Shown here piece by piece: positions 14,762-23,211 of a stretch of 39,510 bases of DNA; the stretch's first letter is position 1, and every line of letters begins with the position of its first letter. Position numbers and translations under genes: made by a program. A model generated the notes under the pieces. The model was given only the letters and a program-made list of their open reading frames with translations, was not told where the DNA came from and did not search any database. This stretch comes from an uncultured Acidimicrobiales bacterium (lineage in GTDB: Bacteria; Actinomycetota; Acidimicrobiia; Acidimicrobiales; SHLQ01), in NCBI GenBank assembly GCA_938038785.1, contig CALHTB010000043.1, forward strand, positions 1-39,510. The letters run 5' to 3'.

Positions 14762-16209
14762 GTGTCGCTGCCTCAAACCTTGGCGTCACCATCAAAGACG
14801 CAGCGTTACTGTCGAACGTGTCACTGACCGCCGCACCGGGCGAGTGGGTGTCGGTGATCGGACCAAACGGAGCAGGTAAGTCAACCTTGCTCCGAGTTCT
14901 CGCCGGAGTGCTGCCCCACGTGGGGTCGGTGACGATCAACGGTGCAGACGTTGCGGCGCTGCCACCGCGAGAGCGGGCGAAGCTCGTGTCGTGGGTTCCG
15001 CAGAGCCCCACGGTTCCTGTCGGGATGAGCGTCCTCGACTTTGTGTTGCTCGGCCGAACCCCACATCTTCACCCGCTGTCGTCGCCCAAGTCGAGCGACG
15101 TTGAACTCGGCCATCAAACGTTGGACATGCTCGACCTCACCACCTTTGCCGGACGTCGGGTTGACACGCTGTCGGGCGGCGAGCTCCAGCGAGTTGCTAT
15201 CGGTCGAGCGTTGGTGCAACAAGCGCCCGTCATGCTGCTCGACGAGCCAACCTCGGCGCTCGATCTCGGCCATCAGCAAGACGTGCTGACGCTTCTTGAC
15301 GAACTTCGCGGGAACGGCGAGCGCACCATCATTTCGACGATGCATGATCTCACGCTGGCTGGCCACTTCGCCGACCGCATACTCCTGCTTTCTAACGGCT
15401 CGGTTGCTGCGGACGGACCAGCAGCCACGGTCCTGACCGAAGCAAACATCTCAAAGCACTACCGCGCCAAGGTTCTCATTCGAAACGTTCAGGGAACCGT
15501 CGTAATCTCCCCGAGGATCGCCACGCCATCGTCATTCCATCTACCTGCGCACTTTCACCAGAAGTCGCCCGAGTTCGACCATCCCGAAGATCACAACCCA
15601 GACTCTCCAACCCACCAAGAAGGGCCCACAGCAATGAGCGAAAACAGCACCGAACCTCTCACCGAGAATCCAGCCGAGAACAAGTCGACCGTGGCCAAGT
15701 CACTCGTCGTAGTGAACACCGGCGATGGCAAGGGAAAGTCGAGCGCGGCGTTTGGCATCATGATCCGCGGCGTGGCTCGGGACTGGAACGTGGGCGTGGT
15801 GCAGTTCGTGAAGTCCGGCGACTGGAACGTGGGCGAAGAGAAGATTGGTCGTCAGCTCGGGGTTGACTGGCACAACGAGGGCCAAGGCTTCACCTGGAAC
15901 TCTGAAGACCTCGAGCAAGACAAGGCAATTGCCCAACAGGGTTGGGAAGTCGCTCGGGCCCTTATCGAGGCTGGCGAACATCAGCTACTCATTCTCGACG
16001 AGCTGACCTACCTCATCAACTGGGGATGGATCGACCCAGAGCCCGTGTACGAAACGATCAAGAACCGCCCCGAGCACGTGAGCATCGTCGTAACAGGCCG
16101 CGATGCGCCCGAAGGGCTCATCGAAGTTGCCGACACGGTGAGCGAAGTCGTCAAGGTGAAGCACCCGTTCGACAAGGGCATCGTCGCGAAGAAGGGAATC
16201 GACTACTGA
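14758..16209 (+). CDS. btuD-cobO: BtuD ATPase running in frame into CobO corrinoid adenosyltransferase
   Basis: One open frame of 483 codons joins two usually separate proteins. Residues 1-~255 are the corrinoid import ATPase: Walker A GPNGAGKSTL, signature TLSGGELQRVAIGRAL, Walker B MLLDEPTSALDL, H-loop STMHD. Residues ~256-292 are a His/Pro-rich link (HLPAHFHQKSPEFDHPEDH). Residues 293-483 are a CobO/BtuR-type ATP:corrinoid adenosyltransferase with P-loop NTGDGKGKSSAAFG, LLILDELTYLINWGW and a C-terminal VKHPFDKGIVAKKGIDY. No stop codon separates them. An internal ATG at 15634 with an upstream AAGAAGGG could also produce CobO alone. Import and adenosylation are consecutive steps, so a fusion makes sense. 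The stop overlaps the cobU start (TGATG). Confidence 0.85.
   Translation: MSVAASNLGVTIKDAALLSNVSLTAAPGEWVSVIGPNGAGKSTLLRVLAGVLPHVGSVTINGADVAALPPRERAKLVSWVPQSPTVPVGMSVLDFVLLGRTPHLHPLSSPKSSDVELGHQTLDMLDLTTFAGRRVDTLSGGELQRVAIGRALVQQAPVMLLDEPTSALDLGHQQDVLTLLDELRGNGERTIISTMHDLTLAGHFADRILLLSNGSVAADGPAATVLTEANISKHYRAKVLIRNVQGTVVISPRIATPSSFHLPAHFHQKSPEFDHPEDHNPDSPTHQEGPTAMSENSTEPLTENPAENKSTVAKSLVVVNTGDGKGKSSAAFGIMIRGVARDWNVGVVQFVKSGDWNVGEEKIGRQLGVDWHNEGQGFTWNSEDLEQDKAIAQQGWEVARALIEAGEHQLLILDELTYLINWGWIDPEPVYETIKNRPEHVSIVVTGRDAPEGLIEVADTVSEVVKVKHPFDKGIVAKKGIDY
15617..15636 (+). promoter_or_regulatory. Internal ribosome site and possible separate start of cobO
   Basis: AAGAAGGG (15617-15624) lies 9 nt before ATG 15634 (MSENSTEPL), in frame with the upstream btuD part. 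If used, CobO would be made as a free 191-residue protein, the normal family length, from the same message. Confidence 0.5.
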
Positions 16210-16754
16210 TGAAGCTAGGAAACGGTTGCACGTTGTTGCTCGGCGGCGCTCGCAGCGGCAAGAGCGATCTTGCGGTGAAGTTGGGGCAGGCCTGGGACGG
16301 CGAGGTCATCTTCGCGGCCACCGCTGAAGCGGGCGACGACGATATGGCGCAACGAATCTCTCGTCACCAAGATGACCGCCCGAGCGACTGGGGCCTTATC
16401 GAAGCCCCGCTGCTCAGCGCACAGGAGGTGGTAGCTGTTGACCCTGGGGCGCTTCTCATCATCGATTGCATCACCTTGCTGGTCTCCAACCTCATGCACG
16501 CCGACAAAACCAACGCCCAGATCGACGAGCACGCCTCCATCCTCACGCACGCGCTCATTAGCCGGCCGTCGCCAACCATCGTAATTTCGAACGAGGTCGG
16601 CCTTGGCGTACATCCGACCTCCGAGCTCGGCCGCCGGTATCGAGGCGTGCTGGGACGGTACAACCGACGTCTTGCCGACCGTGCCCAGTCATCTCTGTTT
16701 GTGGCAGCTGGCAGAGTTACGCCGTTGCATGACCTCGAGATCAGCTGGTCGTAG
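16209..16754 (+). CDS. cobU: Adenosylcobinamide kinase / adenosylcobinamide-phosphate guanylyltransferase
   Basis: A 181-residue CobU/CobP. It phosphorylates adenosylcobinamide and then transfers GMP to it, giving the activated AdoCbi-GDP used by CobS. The P-loop is LLLGGARSGKSDLA (residues ~9-22). The histidine that carries GMP should be the one in ISRHQDDRPSDWGLIEAP, and the second-half motifs are LIIDCITLLVSNL and VISNEVGLGVHPTSELGRRYR. Length and motif order fit the family. Its ATG overlaps the stop of the cobO part (TGATG), so translation is coupled. The frame ends 61 nt before the unrelated lipoprotein gene. Confidence 0.94.
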   Translation: MKLGNGCTLLLGGARSGKSDLAVKLGQAWDGEVIFAATAEAGDDDMAQRISRHQDDRPSDWGLIEAPLLSAQEVVAVDPGALLIIDCITLLVSNLMHADKTNAQIDEHASILTHALISRPSPTIVISNEVGLGVHPTSELGRRYRGVLGRYNRRLADRAQSSLFVAAGRVTPLHDLEISWS

Positions 16755-16815
16755 ACCAAACTGGGAACCTTCCGGTGCCGAGGTTTCGTGCATCGTCATG
16801 TCCAGAAAGCCCCCC

Positions 16816-17691
16816 ATGATTCAGCTCGCCCGTCGAATGACTACGCCACCGTTGACCGTTCTTGCTTCGGTTCTTGCCCTCAGCCTTCTCGCTGCTGCCT
16901 GCTCGGGTTCAGATTCACCCGATAGCGCGGCCGACGCTGACGGTGTCGCCGCAGACACCGAACCAGAAGCGGCCGGTGCTACGTCTGAGGACTCAGCAGA
17001 AGGAGCCACCGACGACGCGCAAAGCTCAGACGTTGCGGTGGAGACGGCCGAGGCGGACCAACCCGGTGACGATGCCGGAGACGTGAACTCGTCGACCGAC
17101 GCCGCTACATCTGAGGTAGCACCCGATGACAGCACGGCCCCCGACGAGCCTGATGCAAGCGAACCTGATACCGGCGAGCCTGATACAAGCGAGCCTGATA
17201 TAAGCGAGGATGAGGAACTCGAGCTCGAACTCGACCAGCCCGAATCTGATGGCGACCGAATCGTGTCCGATGGTGCCGATGCGATTAACGGCACCGACCT
17301 CGAGCAGATCTTGCCGTTCTTTGGCATCACCGACCCGGCAGAGGCGGTTGTCTGCATCGAAGAAGAGGCCAGAAGCGAGGGACTCACACTGGACGAACTA
17401 TCGGCCGGGGCCGGAAACGGTGTCATGATCGCGGCGGTCCGGTGCCGCCCCGAGCCAATGCGAGAGTTGTTTGCAACCGAGTTCGGCCAAATCGACAGCA
17501 GTGCCATCGCGGCAACACCCGCCCAGCTCGAATGCGGATTCGACACACTGCTCGGCTGGTTCCCCACTGTTCCGCTCGCTGAGGCCAACGATGTGTTTGA
17601 CGGCACTGCACCAGACGAAGTCGTCGACCTAATCGCCAAGACGTGCGAAATGTCTCGCGAGGACGCCAACGCGTTCTTGAACGACGCCTAG
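16816..17691 (+). CDS. Acidic low-complexity lipoprotein of unknown function
   Basis: A 291-residue exported protein not recognised as any B12 gene. The signal peptide has a lipobox at Cys29 (LALSLLAAAC). Residues ~31-145 are a very acidic Asp/Glu/Ser/Thr/Ala linker ending in EPDTS-type repeats and EDEELELELDQPE. The last ~130 residues form a compact domain (ILPFFGITDPAEAVVCIEEEA to MSREDANAFLNDA) with four Cys that could make two disulfides. I chose ATG 16816 because AGAAAG lies 6 nt upstream; ATG 16798 is equally in frame. The open frame from 16603 is a shadow of cobU. It sits inside the B12 cluster, just before the cobT promoter. Confidence 0.75.
   Translation: MIQLARRMTTPPLTVLASVLALSLLAAACSGSDSPDSAADADGVAADTEPEAAGATSEDSAEGATDDAQSSDVAVETAEADQPGDDAGDVNSSTDAATSEVAPDDSTAPDEPDASEPDTGEPDTSEPDISEDEELELELDQPESDGDRIVSDGADAINGTDLEQILPFFGITDPAEAVVCIEEEARSEGLTLDELSAGAGNGVMIAAVRCRPEPMRELFATEFGQIDSSAIAATPAQLECGFDTLLGWFPTVPLAEANDVFDGTAPDEVVDLIAKTCEMSREDANAFLNDA
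17146..17205 (+). repeat. Four 15-nt tandem repeats encoding EPDTS-type units
   Basis: Four in-frame copies close to GAGCCTGATACAAGC encode EPDAS, EPDTG, EPDTS and EPDIS in the acidic linker of the lipoprotein. Confidence 0.8.
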
Positions 17692-17694
17692 CGG

Positions 17695-17700
17695 TAGCTT
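17695..17700 (+). promoter_or_regulatory. -10 box of a leaderless promoter for cobT-cobS
   Basis: TAGCTT ends 6 nt before ATG 17707, with no Shine-Dalgarno sequence. It suggests that cobTS can be transcribed separately from the riboswitch-controlled genes upstream. Confidence 0.5.
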
Positions 17701-17706
17701 TCGCCC

Positions 17707-18720
17707 ATGACCTCGCCCCTTCTCAGAGAATTCTCCTCCGCGCCAATGGTCGATGCCGCGAGCAAAGATGCCGTCCAGGCTCGGGTCGACGACATCTTGC
17801 GCCCCGCCGGCGCTACCTCTCGGCTCGACGAAGTGGCGGTCTGGTTGGCCGGGTGGCAACACACAACGGTGCCTCAAGTCGCGAAGCCAGCAGCGGTGAT
17901 CTTCGCCGCTGATCACGGTGTTGTCGCCGAGGGCGTGAGCGCCTATCCCGCCGAAGTGACCAAAGCGATGCTCGCTGCATTCGAGGCCTCAAAGGCAAGC
18001 GTGTCTGCGCTAGCGGCGGTGGCTGGAGCCACCGTCACCGCCGTCGATGTCGGCGTCGGCAATCCGACTGGGAACATTCGGTTCGAACCGGCGCTGAACC
18101 AACGTCGTTTCGACGAGTGCTTCGCGATCGGCCGATCAACGGTCGCCGCGCTCGACACCGACCTCTTGATCATCGGCGAGATGGGAATCGGCAACACCAC
18201 TGCTGCTGCGGCTGTCAGCGCAGCGATACTCGGTGCCGAAGCGAGCCCGTTCGTTGGACGAGGAACCGGGGTTTCCGATGAGGCAATGCGAAACAAGGCA
18301 GCTGTAGTCGCCGATGCCGTGGCCCGGATAGCCGAGCAGACCGACCCCCTCGAAATTCTCCGAGAGGTCGGGGGCGCCGAGCTCGCAGCTATGGCGGGCG
18401 CATTGTTCGAAGCCCGGATGCAGTCGATTCCGGTGCTGCTCGACGGCTACATCGCCACATCACCAGCGCTAGTACTCCACGCAATCGACCCAGATTTCAT
18501 TGCCAACTGTTGGGCGGGTCACGAATCTGCCGAGCCGGGCCACCAACTGGTGCTCAGTCACCTCGACCGGTCGCCGCTTCTCACACTCGATATGCGCCTT
18601 GGCGAAGCATCGGGGGCCATGGCCGCCGTCCCGCTGGTGAAGATGGCGTGTGCACTTGTCACGAACGTTCCGACGTTCACCGAGTGGTTCGGAGACAGTC
18701 CCGCCGGTGGCCATGACTAA
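17707..18720 (+). CDS. cobT: Nicotinate-nucleotide--dimethylbenzimidazole phosphoribosyltransferase
   Basis: A 337-residue CobT, which activates the lower ligand (dimethylbenzimidazole) to alpha-ribazole phosphate using nicotinate mononucleotide. Marks are PAAVIFAADHGVVAEGVSAYP, the glycine-rich GEMGIGNTTAAAA, the FVGRGTGVSDEAM segment with KAAVV after it, LDGYIATSPALVLHAI and the C-terminal LGEASGAMAAVPLVKMA. Length is normal. Its last 8 nt overlap the cobS start (ATGACTAA), so the two are coupled. A leaderless -10 box precedes it. Confidence 0.95.
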   Translation: MTSPLLREFSSAPMVDAASKDAVQARVDDILRPAGATSRLDEVAVWLAGWQHTTVPQVAKPAAVIFAADHGVVAEGVSAYPAEVTKAMLAAFEASKASVSALAAVAGATVTAVDVGVGNPTGNIRFEPALNQRRFDECFAIGRSTVAALDTDLLIIGEMGIGNTTAAAAVSAAILGAEASPFVGRGTGVSDEAMRNKAAVVADAVARIAEQTDPLEILREVGGAELAAMAGALFEARMQSIPVLLDGYIATSPALVLHAIDPDFIANCWAGHESAEPGHQLVLSHLDRSPLLTLDMRLGEASGAMAAVPLVKMACALVTNVPTFTEWFGDSPAGGHD

Positions 18721-19459
18721 CCCGCTTCATTCGCTTTGGGTTGCCGTGGGTTTCCTCACTCGGGTGCCCGTCGGCGACGTGACCCGAAATGGTCGTATCG
18801 ACATCGACATGGCAAAGGCTGTGCCCTGGTTTCCGTTCGTTGGAATCGGCATCGGCGCAGTTGTTGGTGGCGTGTTTGTGCTGGCCGACGCGTTCCTGAA
18901 TCTGCCGGTCGCAAGCCTCCTAGCGGTCGCGACCGGGCTGCTCATCACCGGTGCGTTCCACCACGATGGACTCGCCGATATCGCCGATGCGTTCGGCGGC
19001 GGATGGACCGTGGAACGCCGGCTTGAAATCTTGAAGGACTCGCGCCTCGGCACCTACGGCACCGCCGCTCTTTGCATCGCAATCATCGGGGAGGTTGTTG
19101 CACTGGCGGCGCTCAAGGGGTCGGCCGGTGTCGGCGCGCTCATCGTCGCCCACTCGTTAGGTCGGGCCATGGCCCTGGCTGCAATGATCCTCGCACGGTC
19201 AGCAGGCGAAGGGATGGGCTCGGACTACATGGAGCGCTTGTCCCCTCTGAGCGTGACCTTCGGAATTGCCGCCGGCCTCATCGCTACGTTCATCTGGTCG
19301 CCGATCTTCCCGCTTGTAACGATCGGCGTGGCGGCGATTCCGACGATGGCGATCGTTGCGCTAGCCAACAGAAAGATCGGCGGCATAAACGGTGACGTGC
19401 TGGGTGCGATCACCGTCGTAAGTGGTTTAGCCATCCTCGTAATCAGCGGCGCAACCTGA
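18713..19459 (+). CDS. cobS: Adenosylcobinamide-GDP ribazoletransferase (cobalamin synthase)
   Basis: A 248-residue integral membrane protein that joins AdoCbi-GDP (from CobU) to alpha-ribazole (from CobT), the last assembly step of cobalamin. It begins with the family motif LHSLWVAVGFLTRVPVG and carries GAFHHDGLADIADAFGGG, followed by RRLEILKDSRLGTYG, the Mg2+-binding hallmark. About six hydrophobic helices follow. ATG 18713 lies inside the end of cobT. Mn and Asn content is unremarkable. After its stop, ~100 nt precede the acyl-CoA synthetase; no terminator hairpin is obvious. Confidence 0.95.
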   Translation: MTNPLHSLWVAVGFLTRVPVGDVTRNGRIDIDMAKAVPWFPFVGIGIGAVVGGVFVLADAFLNLPVASLLAVATGLLITGAFHHDGLADIADAFGGGWTVERRLEILKDSRLGTYGTAALCIAIIGEVVALAALKGSAGVGALIVAHSLGRAMALAAMILARSAGEGMGSDYMERLSPLSVTFGIAAGLIATFIWSPIFPLVTIGVAAIPTMAIVALANRKIGGINGDVLGAITVVSGLAILVISGAT

Positions 19460-19564
19460 CCGGCACTGCAATAGCGTCATCGCCTTCGCATCGTTAGCTG
19501 AGCTGCGGTAACTTCAACCACACGATCGGTGGGGGCCGATCGCACAACATGAGGGGGTTCCACT

Positions 19565-21100
19565 GTGAAGGTGGCGTTGACGATAAACGATTTCTTGAAT
19601 CGCGCCGTGGCGGTGTATCCGGAGCGAGTCGCAATCGTTGACGAGCCCGACCAGCCAGCAACACCACTGTCGACCATGACCTACGCCGAGCTCGGTGACA
19701 TGCGACGCCAGATGGGCGTGGCCATGGACAAGATGGGCATCGGCATGGGCGGACGGGTAGCGATGGTGTCGCACAACTCGGCCCGTTTGCTCACGTCGTT
19801 CTATGGGGTTAGCGGGAATGGCCGCGTCTTTGTGCCGATCAACTTTCGGTTGAGCGCTGACGAGGTGAAGTACATCGTCGAGCACTCCGGCGCTGAAGCG
19901 TTGCTCATCGACCCCGAGCTTGCCGACTCGCTCGCCGATGTTGAGTGCGAACGAAAGTGGATTCTTGGCGACGAGTCCGATGCTGCCTGGCTGGGCCACG
20001 ACGGCGACCCCGAGCCATGGGAACCAGACGAAGACGCCACCGCATCGATCAACTACACCTCGGGCACCACCGCCCGCCCCAAGGGTGTCGAGCAGACCCA
20101 CCGAGCCCGGTGGACAAACGCTGTGACCTTCGGGTGGCATGCCGCGGTGACCGACCGCGACGTGTATCTCCACACCCTTCCCATGTTCCATTGCGATGGT
20201 TGGGGCATGCTCTACACCGTGAGCGGCATGGGCGTGAAGCACGTGGTCATTCGCAAAATCGACGGCGCCGAAATTCTGCGTCGAGTCGATGAGCATGGCG
20301 TCACGCTTATGTGTGGTGCGCCCGCGGTCGTTGCCGCAGTTCTGGATGCGGCAAAGGATTGGGACGGCGAGGTTCCCGGCAAGGGCACCGTTCGAATCGT
20401 CGTGGCGGGCGCCCCGCCACCCACGGCGACCATTGAACGGGTTGAGACCGAACTCGGGTGGGAGTTCATCCAGCTGTACGGCCTCACCGAAACCGCTCCG
20501 CTGCTCACGTTCAACCGTTGCCGCCCCGAGTGGGATGAGCTCACGCCCGCCGAGCGGGCCAAGAAGCTGAGCCGTCAGGGCGTGCCAACTATGGGCGTCG
20601 AGATGAAGGTGTCGCAGTCGGGTGAGTTCCTCGCTCGCAGCAACAACGTGTTGAAGAGCTATTGGGACAACCCCGACGCCAGCGCGCAGGCACTGGAGGG
20701 TGGATGGTTCCACACCGGCGACGGGGGCGTCATGGATGACGAGGGTTACTACACGATTCTCGACCGCAAGAAGGACGTCATCATTTCCGGTGGTGAGAAC
20801 GTCAGCTCGATCGAAGTCGAGGACTGCGTGTTTAGCCACCCCGATGTCACCGAGGTTGCCGTGATCGGGGTGCCACACGAGAAGTGGGGCGAGACGGTAA
20901 AGGCGCTGGTAGTTGTCGCCGCCGGGTCCGACACATCTGAGCAGGACATCATCGACCACTGCCGCGAGAAGATCGCGCACTACAAATGCCCAACCTCGGT
21001 CGAGTTCCGAGACGAGCTGGCCCGAACCGCCACCGGCAAGCTCCAGAAGTTCAAGCTTCGTGAGCCCTACTGGGCCGACATGGACAAGGCCGTTAATTAG
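19565..21100 (+). CDS. AMP-dependent acyl-CoA synthetase/ligase
   Basis: A 511-residue ANL-superfamily enzyme, which activates a carboxylic acid with ATP and transfers it to CoA. The P-loop-like motif is NYTSGTTARPKGVEQTHR (~163-180). Also present are LPMFHCDGWGM, the adenylation motif YGLTETAPLL, WFHTGDGGVMDDEGYY, LDRKKDVIISGGENVSSIEVE and the C-terminal lysine region ARTATGKLQKFKLREPYW. It resembles medium/long-chain fatty acyl-CoA synthetases of the LcfB/FadD3 kind; the exact substrate is not readable. GTG 19565 is preceded by GAGGGGG at good distance. A 594-codon antisense frame over this gene is a shadow. Confidence 0.92.
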   Translation: MKVALTINDFLNRAVAVYPERVAIVDEPDQPATPLSTMTYAELGDMRRQMGVAMDKMGIGMGGRVAMVSHNSARLLTSFYGVSGNGRVFVPINFRLSADEVKYIVEHSGAEALLIDPELADSLADVECERKWILGDESDAAWLGHDGDPEPWEPDEDATASINYTSGTTARPKGVEQTHRARWTNAVTFGWHAAVTDRDVYLHTLPMFHCDGWGMLYTVSGMGVKHVVIRKIDGAEILRRVDEHGVTLMCGAPAVVAAVLDAAKDWDGEVPGKGTVRIVVAGAPPPTATIERVETELGWEFIQLYGLTETAPLLTFNRCRPEWDELTPAERAKKLSRQGVPTMGVEMKVSQSGEFLARSNNVLKSYWDNPDASAQALEGGWFHTGDGGVMDDEGYYTILDRKKDVIISGGENVSSIEVEDCVFSHPDVTEVAVIGVPHEKWGETVKALVVVAAGSDTSEQDIIDHCREKIAHYKCPTSVEFRDELARTATGKLQKFKLREPYWADMDKAVN

Positions 21101-21115
21101 ACGCCAGCGCACAAC

Positions 21116-21844
21116 ATGGAATTTGGCCTGAAGAACGCAACACCAAGACTCATTATCGATCTTGGTCGGGTCCTCTACATCGGACCATGGGGCGAAGCGG
21201 CAGAGCACACACCGATGGTCCCAATCGTTGGTGCGGGGCTTGATGGCGACATACATCTCGTCATCGATGGCGAGAGCTTCACCGGGCGCACAGTTCATGT
21301 GCCGAGCGGCGTGGCACGATCAGTAAACGCGTTCGGAGGACGACTCGCAGTCATGCCATTCGATCCAGTGCACGCAACAACTGGACAGATTCACGAAGGC
21401 ACGACGTTGCGGGCACTCGAACGACTCTCGAACGACGTCTTCGATGCGGCGACATGGCAGGAGCTCGCCAAATGCGCGGGCCTCCGACCTCTCGGCGAGA
21501 TCAGCCGGACCGTCAAGGAGGCCGCGGCGTTCCTCGAAACGCACCACGATGAAAACGTGCCCGCTGAACAAGTCGCCGCCAGCGTCGGATACTCGCTCTC
21601 GCATTTGCAGGATCTCTTCCGAACCCAGCTCGGCGTTTCGATGCGGTCTTACCGAAGCTGGAGCCGGTTGCGCCGTACCGCCGAGCTAATGACGTCAGCG
21701 CCGACCATCACCGATGCGGCGATCAGGGCAGGGTTCTACGATGCGGCCCACTTCACTCGCACGTTCGTGGCGACCTTCGGAGTGGTGCCGAGCGATGTGT
21801 TCACCGCGAACTTAGATCTGCACGTCGTGGACAACCCCGTCTGA
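21116..21844 (+). CDS. AraC family transcriptional regulator
   Basis: A 242-residue regulator. The N-terminal ~130 residues resemble the unnamed ligand-binding half of AraC proteins that start with a short strand-rich domain (LGRVLYIGPWGEAAEHTP). The C-terminal ~95 residues form the double helix-turn-helix: VPAEQVAASVGYSLSHLQDLFRTQ, MRSYRSWSRLRRTAEL, then ITDAAIRAGFYDAAHFTRTF, ending FGVVPSDVF. It starts 15 nt after the acyl-CoA synthetase and may control that gene or the divergent metabolism around it. Its last 33 nt overlap the convergent membrane-protein gene. The inducer is unknown. Confidence 0.9.
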   Translation: MEFGLKNATPRLIIDLGRVLYIGPWGEAAEHTPMVPIVGAGLDGDIHLVIDGESFTGRTVHVPSGVARSVNAFGGRLAVMPFDPVHATTGQIHEGTTLRALERLSNDVFDAATWQELAKCAGLRPLGEISRTVKEAAAFLETHHDENVPAEQVAASVGYSLSHLQDLFRTQLGVSMRSYRSWSRLRRTAELMTSAPTITDAAIRAGFYDAAHFTRTFVATFGVVPSDVFTANLDLHVVDNPV

Positions 21845-22210
21845 CAGCGACCGGCTCGCCCAATAGACGACTGGTGGGACGACCAGTTCGGCTACCCAAA
21901 GCGCTATGTAGAACGAGTGTGGCAAGCCCGCGACTGCGAATGACACAATTCGTGCAATCCCGCCCCAGAACAACGCCGCCAGCACAATGTTCAACGCCCA
22001 GACGCGGTCTTGCAGAGCGCTGCTTACCCACACGAGTGCGGCGCCGTACGGTAGAAAAAGCGCCGTGTAAAAGCGGTGCTGGCTGTCGATACTCGCCGTG
22101 ACCGTCTGCGTATCGGGCACCCATGATTGTCCGAGACTCACGTGTGTTAGCGAGATCACGACAATTGCGAGGCCCGAAACCAAGGTAAGCCAACGAAGAA
22201 AGTTGTCCAT
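21812..22210 (-). CDS. Small membrane protein, DUF4345-like
   Basis: A 132-residue protein with four predicted membrane helices (LRWLTLVSGLAIVVISLTHV, YTALFLPYGAALVWVSS, LNIVLAALFWGGIARIVSF, FYIALWVAELVVPPVVYWA). The spacing and the HRFYTALFLPYG and GGIARIVS segments match the DUF4345 family of unknown function. I chose ATG 22210 (MDNFLRWLTL) rather than the upstream ATG 22252, because the extra 14 residues are polar and non-conserved in style. The 3' end overlaps the convergent AraC gene by 33 nt. Confidence 0.75.
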   Translation of the reverse strand: MDNFLRWLTLVSGLAIVVISLTHVSLGQSWVPDTQTVTASIDSQHRFYTALFLPYGAALVWVSSALQDRVWALNIVLAALFWGGIARIVSFAVAGLPHSFYIALWVAELVVPPVVYWASRSLSDGVVHDVQI

Positions 22211-22292
22211 ACGGCCAATTGTCGAAGAGGCCAGCCCTCCTGTCTTGTACAAACGATCGGAAACCGGTTGCGCGCGTGGCGATGGAGATCCT

Positions 22293-22298
22293 TAGGAT
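22293..22298 (+). promoter_or_regulatory. -10 box of a leaderless promoter for the enoyl-CoA hydratase gene
   Basis: TAGGAT ends 6 nt before ATG 22305, with no Shine-Dalgarno sequence. Confidence 0.5.
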
Positions 22299-22304
22299 TC
22301 ACCC

Positions 22305-23189
22305 ATGGAACTACAGCAGCTGACCTACGAGGTCGACGACGGGATCGCAACGATTACGTTGAATCGACCGGACAAGCTGAACGCGTTTACGTCTCGCATG
22401 GTCCATGAGACGGTTGCTGCCCTCGACGCCGTCGACGCCGACGATGACGTCCGCGCGGTCATCGTTACCGGCGCCGGCCGGGCGTTCTGCGCTGGGGCAG
22501 ACATCTCCGAGGGAGGCAGCACGTTTGAGAAGACCAGCGGTGCTGACATCGACCCCGAAAGCGAGCAAAGCTCGCTTCGGGGAAGGGACGGCGGGGGAAT
22601 CGTATCGCTGAGGTTGTTCAACTGCCTTAAGCCCGTAATCGGAGCGGTGAACGGTGCGGCGGTTGGCGTTGGCTCGACGATGTTGCTCCCGATGGACGTC
22701 CGGTTGTCGTCGACCGAAGCGAAGTTCGGCTTCGTGTTCACCCAACGCGGCATTGTCCCCGAAGCTGCTTCGAGTTGGTTCTTGCCGCGTGTTGTTGGCA
22801 TCAGCCAGGCGCTCGAGTGGAGCTTTAGCGGCAAGGTCTTCGATGCTGAAGAAGCGCTCGCCGGCGGGTTGGTGAAGAGCTTGCATGCCCCCGACGACCT
22901 CATCGCAGATGCCCGGGCACTAGCCAAGTCGCTCACCGAGAATACCTCTTCGGTCTCGGTTGCGATGGCTCGCCAACAGCTCTGGCGAATGCTTGGAGCA
23001 GCCCATCCAATGGAAGCACATCAGGTCGAGTCAGCTGCTGTGCCCCAGCTCGGCGCCATGGCCGATGCGGTCGAGGGAGTCACCAGCTTCTTAGAAAAGC
23101 GGCCGCCCAACTTCACCCTTGGGCCAGCGAACGATATGCCACCCGTGTACCCCTGGTTCGACGAGCCCGAGTTCGAACCCTACGACTAG
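22305..23189 (+). CDS. Enoyl-CoA hydratase/isomerase family protein
   Basis: A 294-residue crotonase-fold protein. It shows the usual start IATITLNRPDKLNAFTSRMV, the first oxyanion-hole segment AGRAFCAGADISEGG, an insertion of ~35 residues (TFEKTSGADIDPESEQ), and the second oxyanion segment VIGAVNGAAVGVGSTMLL. EAKFGFVFTQRGIVPEAASSWFLP follows, with the glutamate typical of hydratases. It is longer than the standard ~260 residues, as in many actinobacterial family members. A role in fatty acid or aromatic-acid breakdown is likely, with the acyl-CoA synthetase nearby. The substrate is not determined. Confidence 0.92.
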   Translation: MELQQLTYEVDDGIATITLNRPDKLNAFTSRMVHETVAALDAVDADDDVRAVIVTGAGRAFCAGADISEGGSTFEKTSGADIDPESEQSSLRGRDGGGIVSLRLFNCLKPVIGAVNGAAVGVGSTMLLPMDVRLSSTEAKFGFVFTQRGIVPEAASSWFLPRVVGISQALEWSFSGKVFDAEEALAGGLVKSLHAPDDLIADARALAKSLTENTSSVSVAMARQQLWRMLGAAHPMEAHQVESAAVPQLGAMADAVEGVTSFLEKRPPNFTLGPANDMPPVYPWFDEPEFEPYD

Positions 23190-23211
23190 AAACCACCACC
23201 TGGAGGTCAAA

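Noticed and set aside
16755-16797. Terminator after cobU
   Set aside because: Only a 5-bp AACCT/AGGTT pairing with a long loop and no T-run; too weak to call.
19514-21298. 594-codon antisense ORF over the acyl-CoA synthetase
   Set aside because: The plus-strand frame has all ANL motifs; the antisense product is Val/His/Gly-rich with no domain and is a GC-skew shadow.
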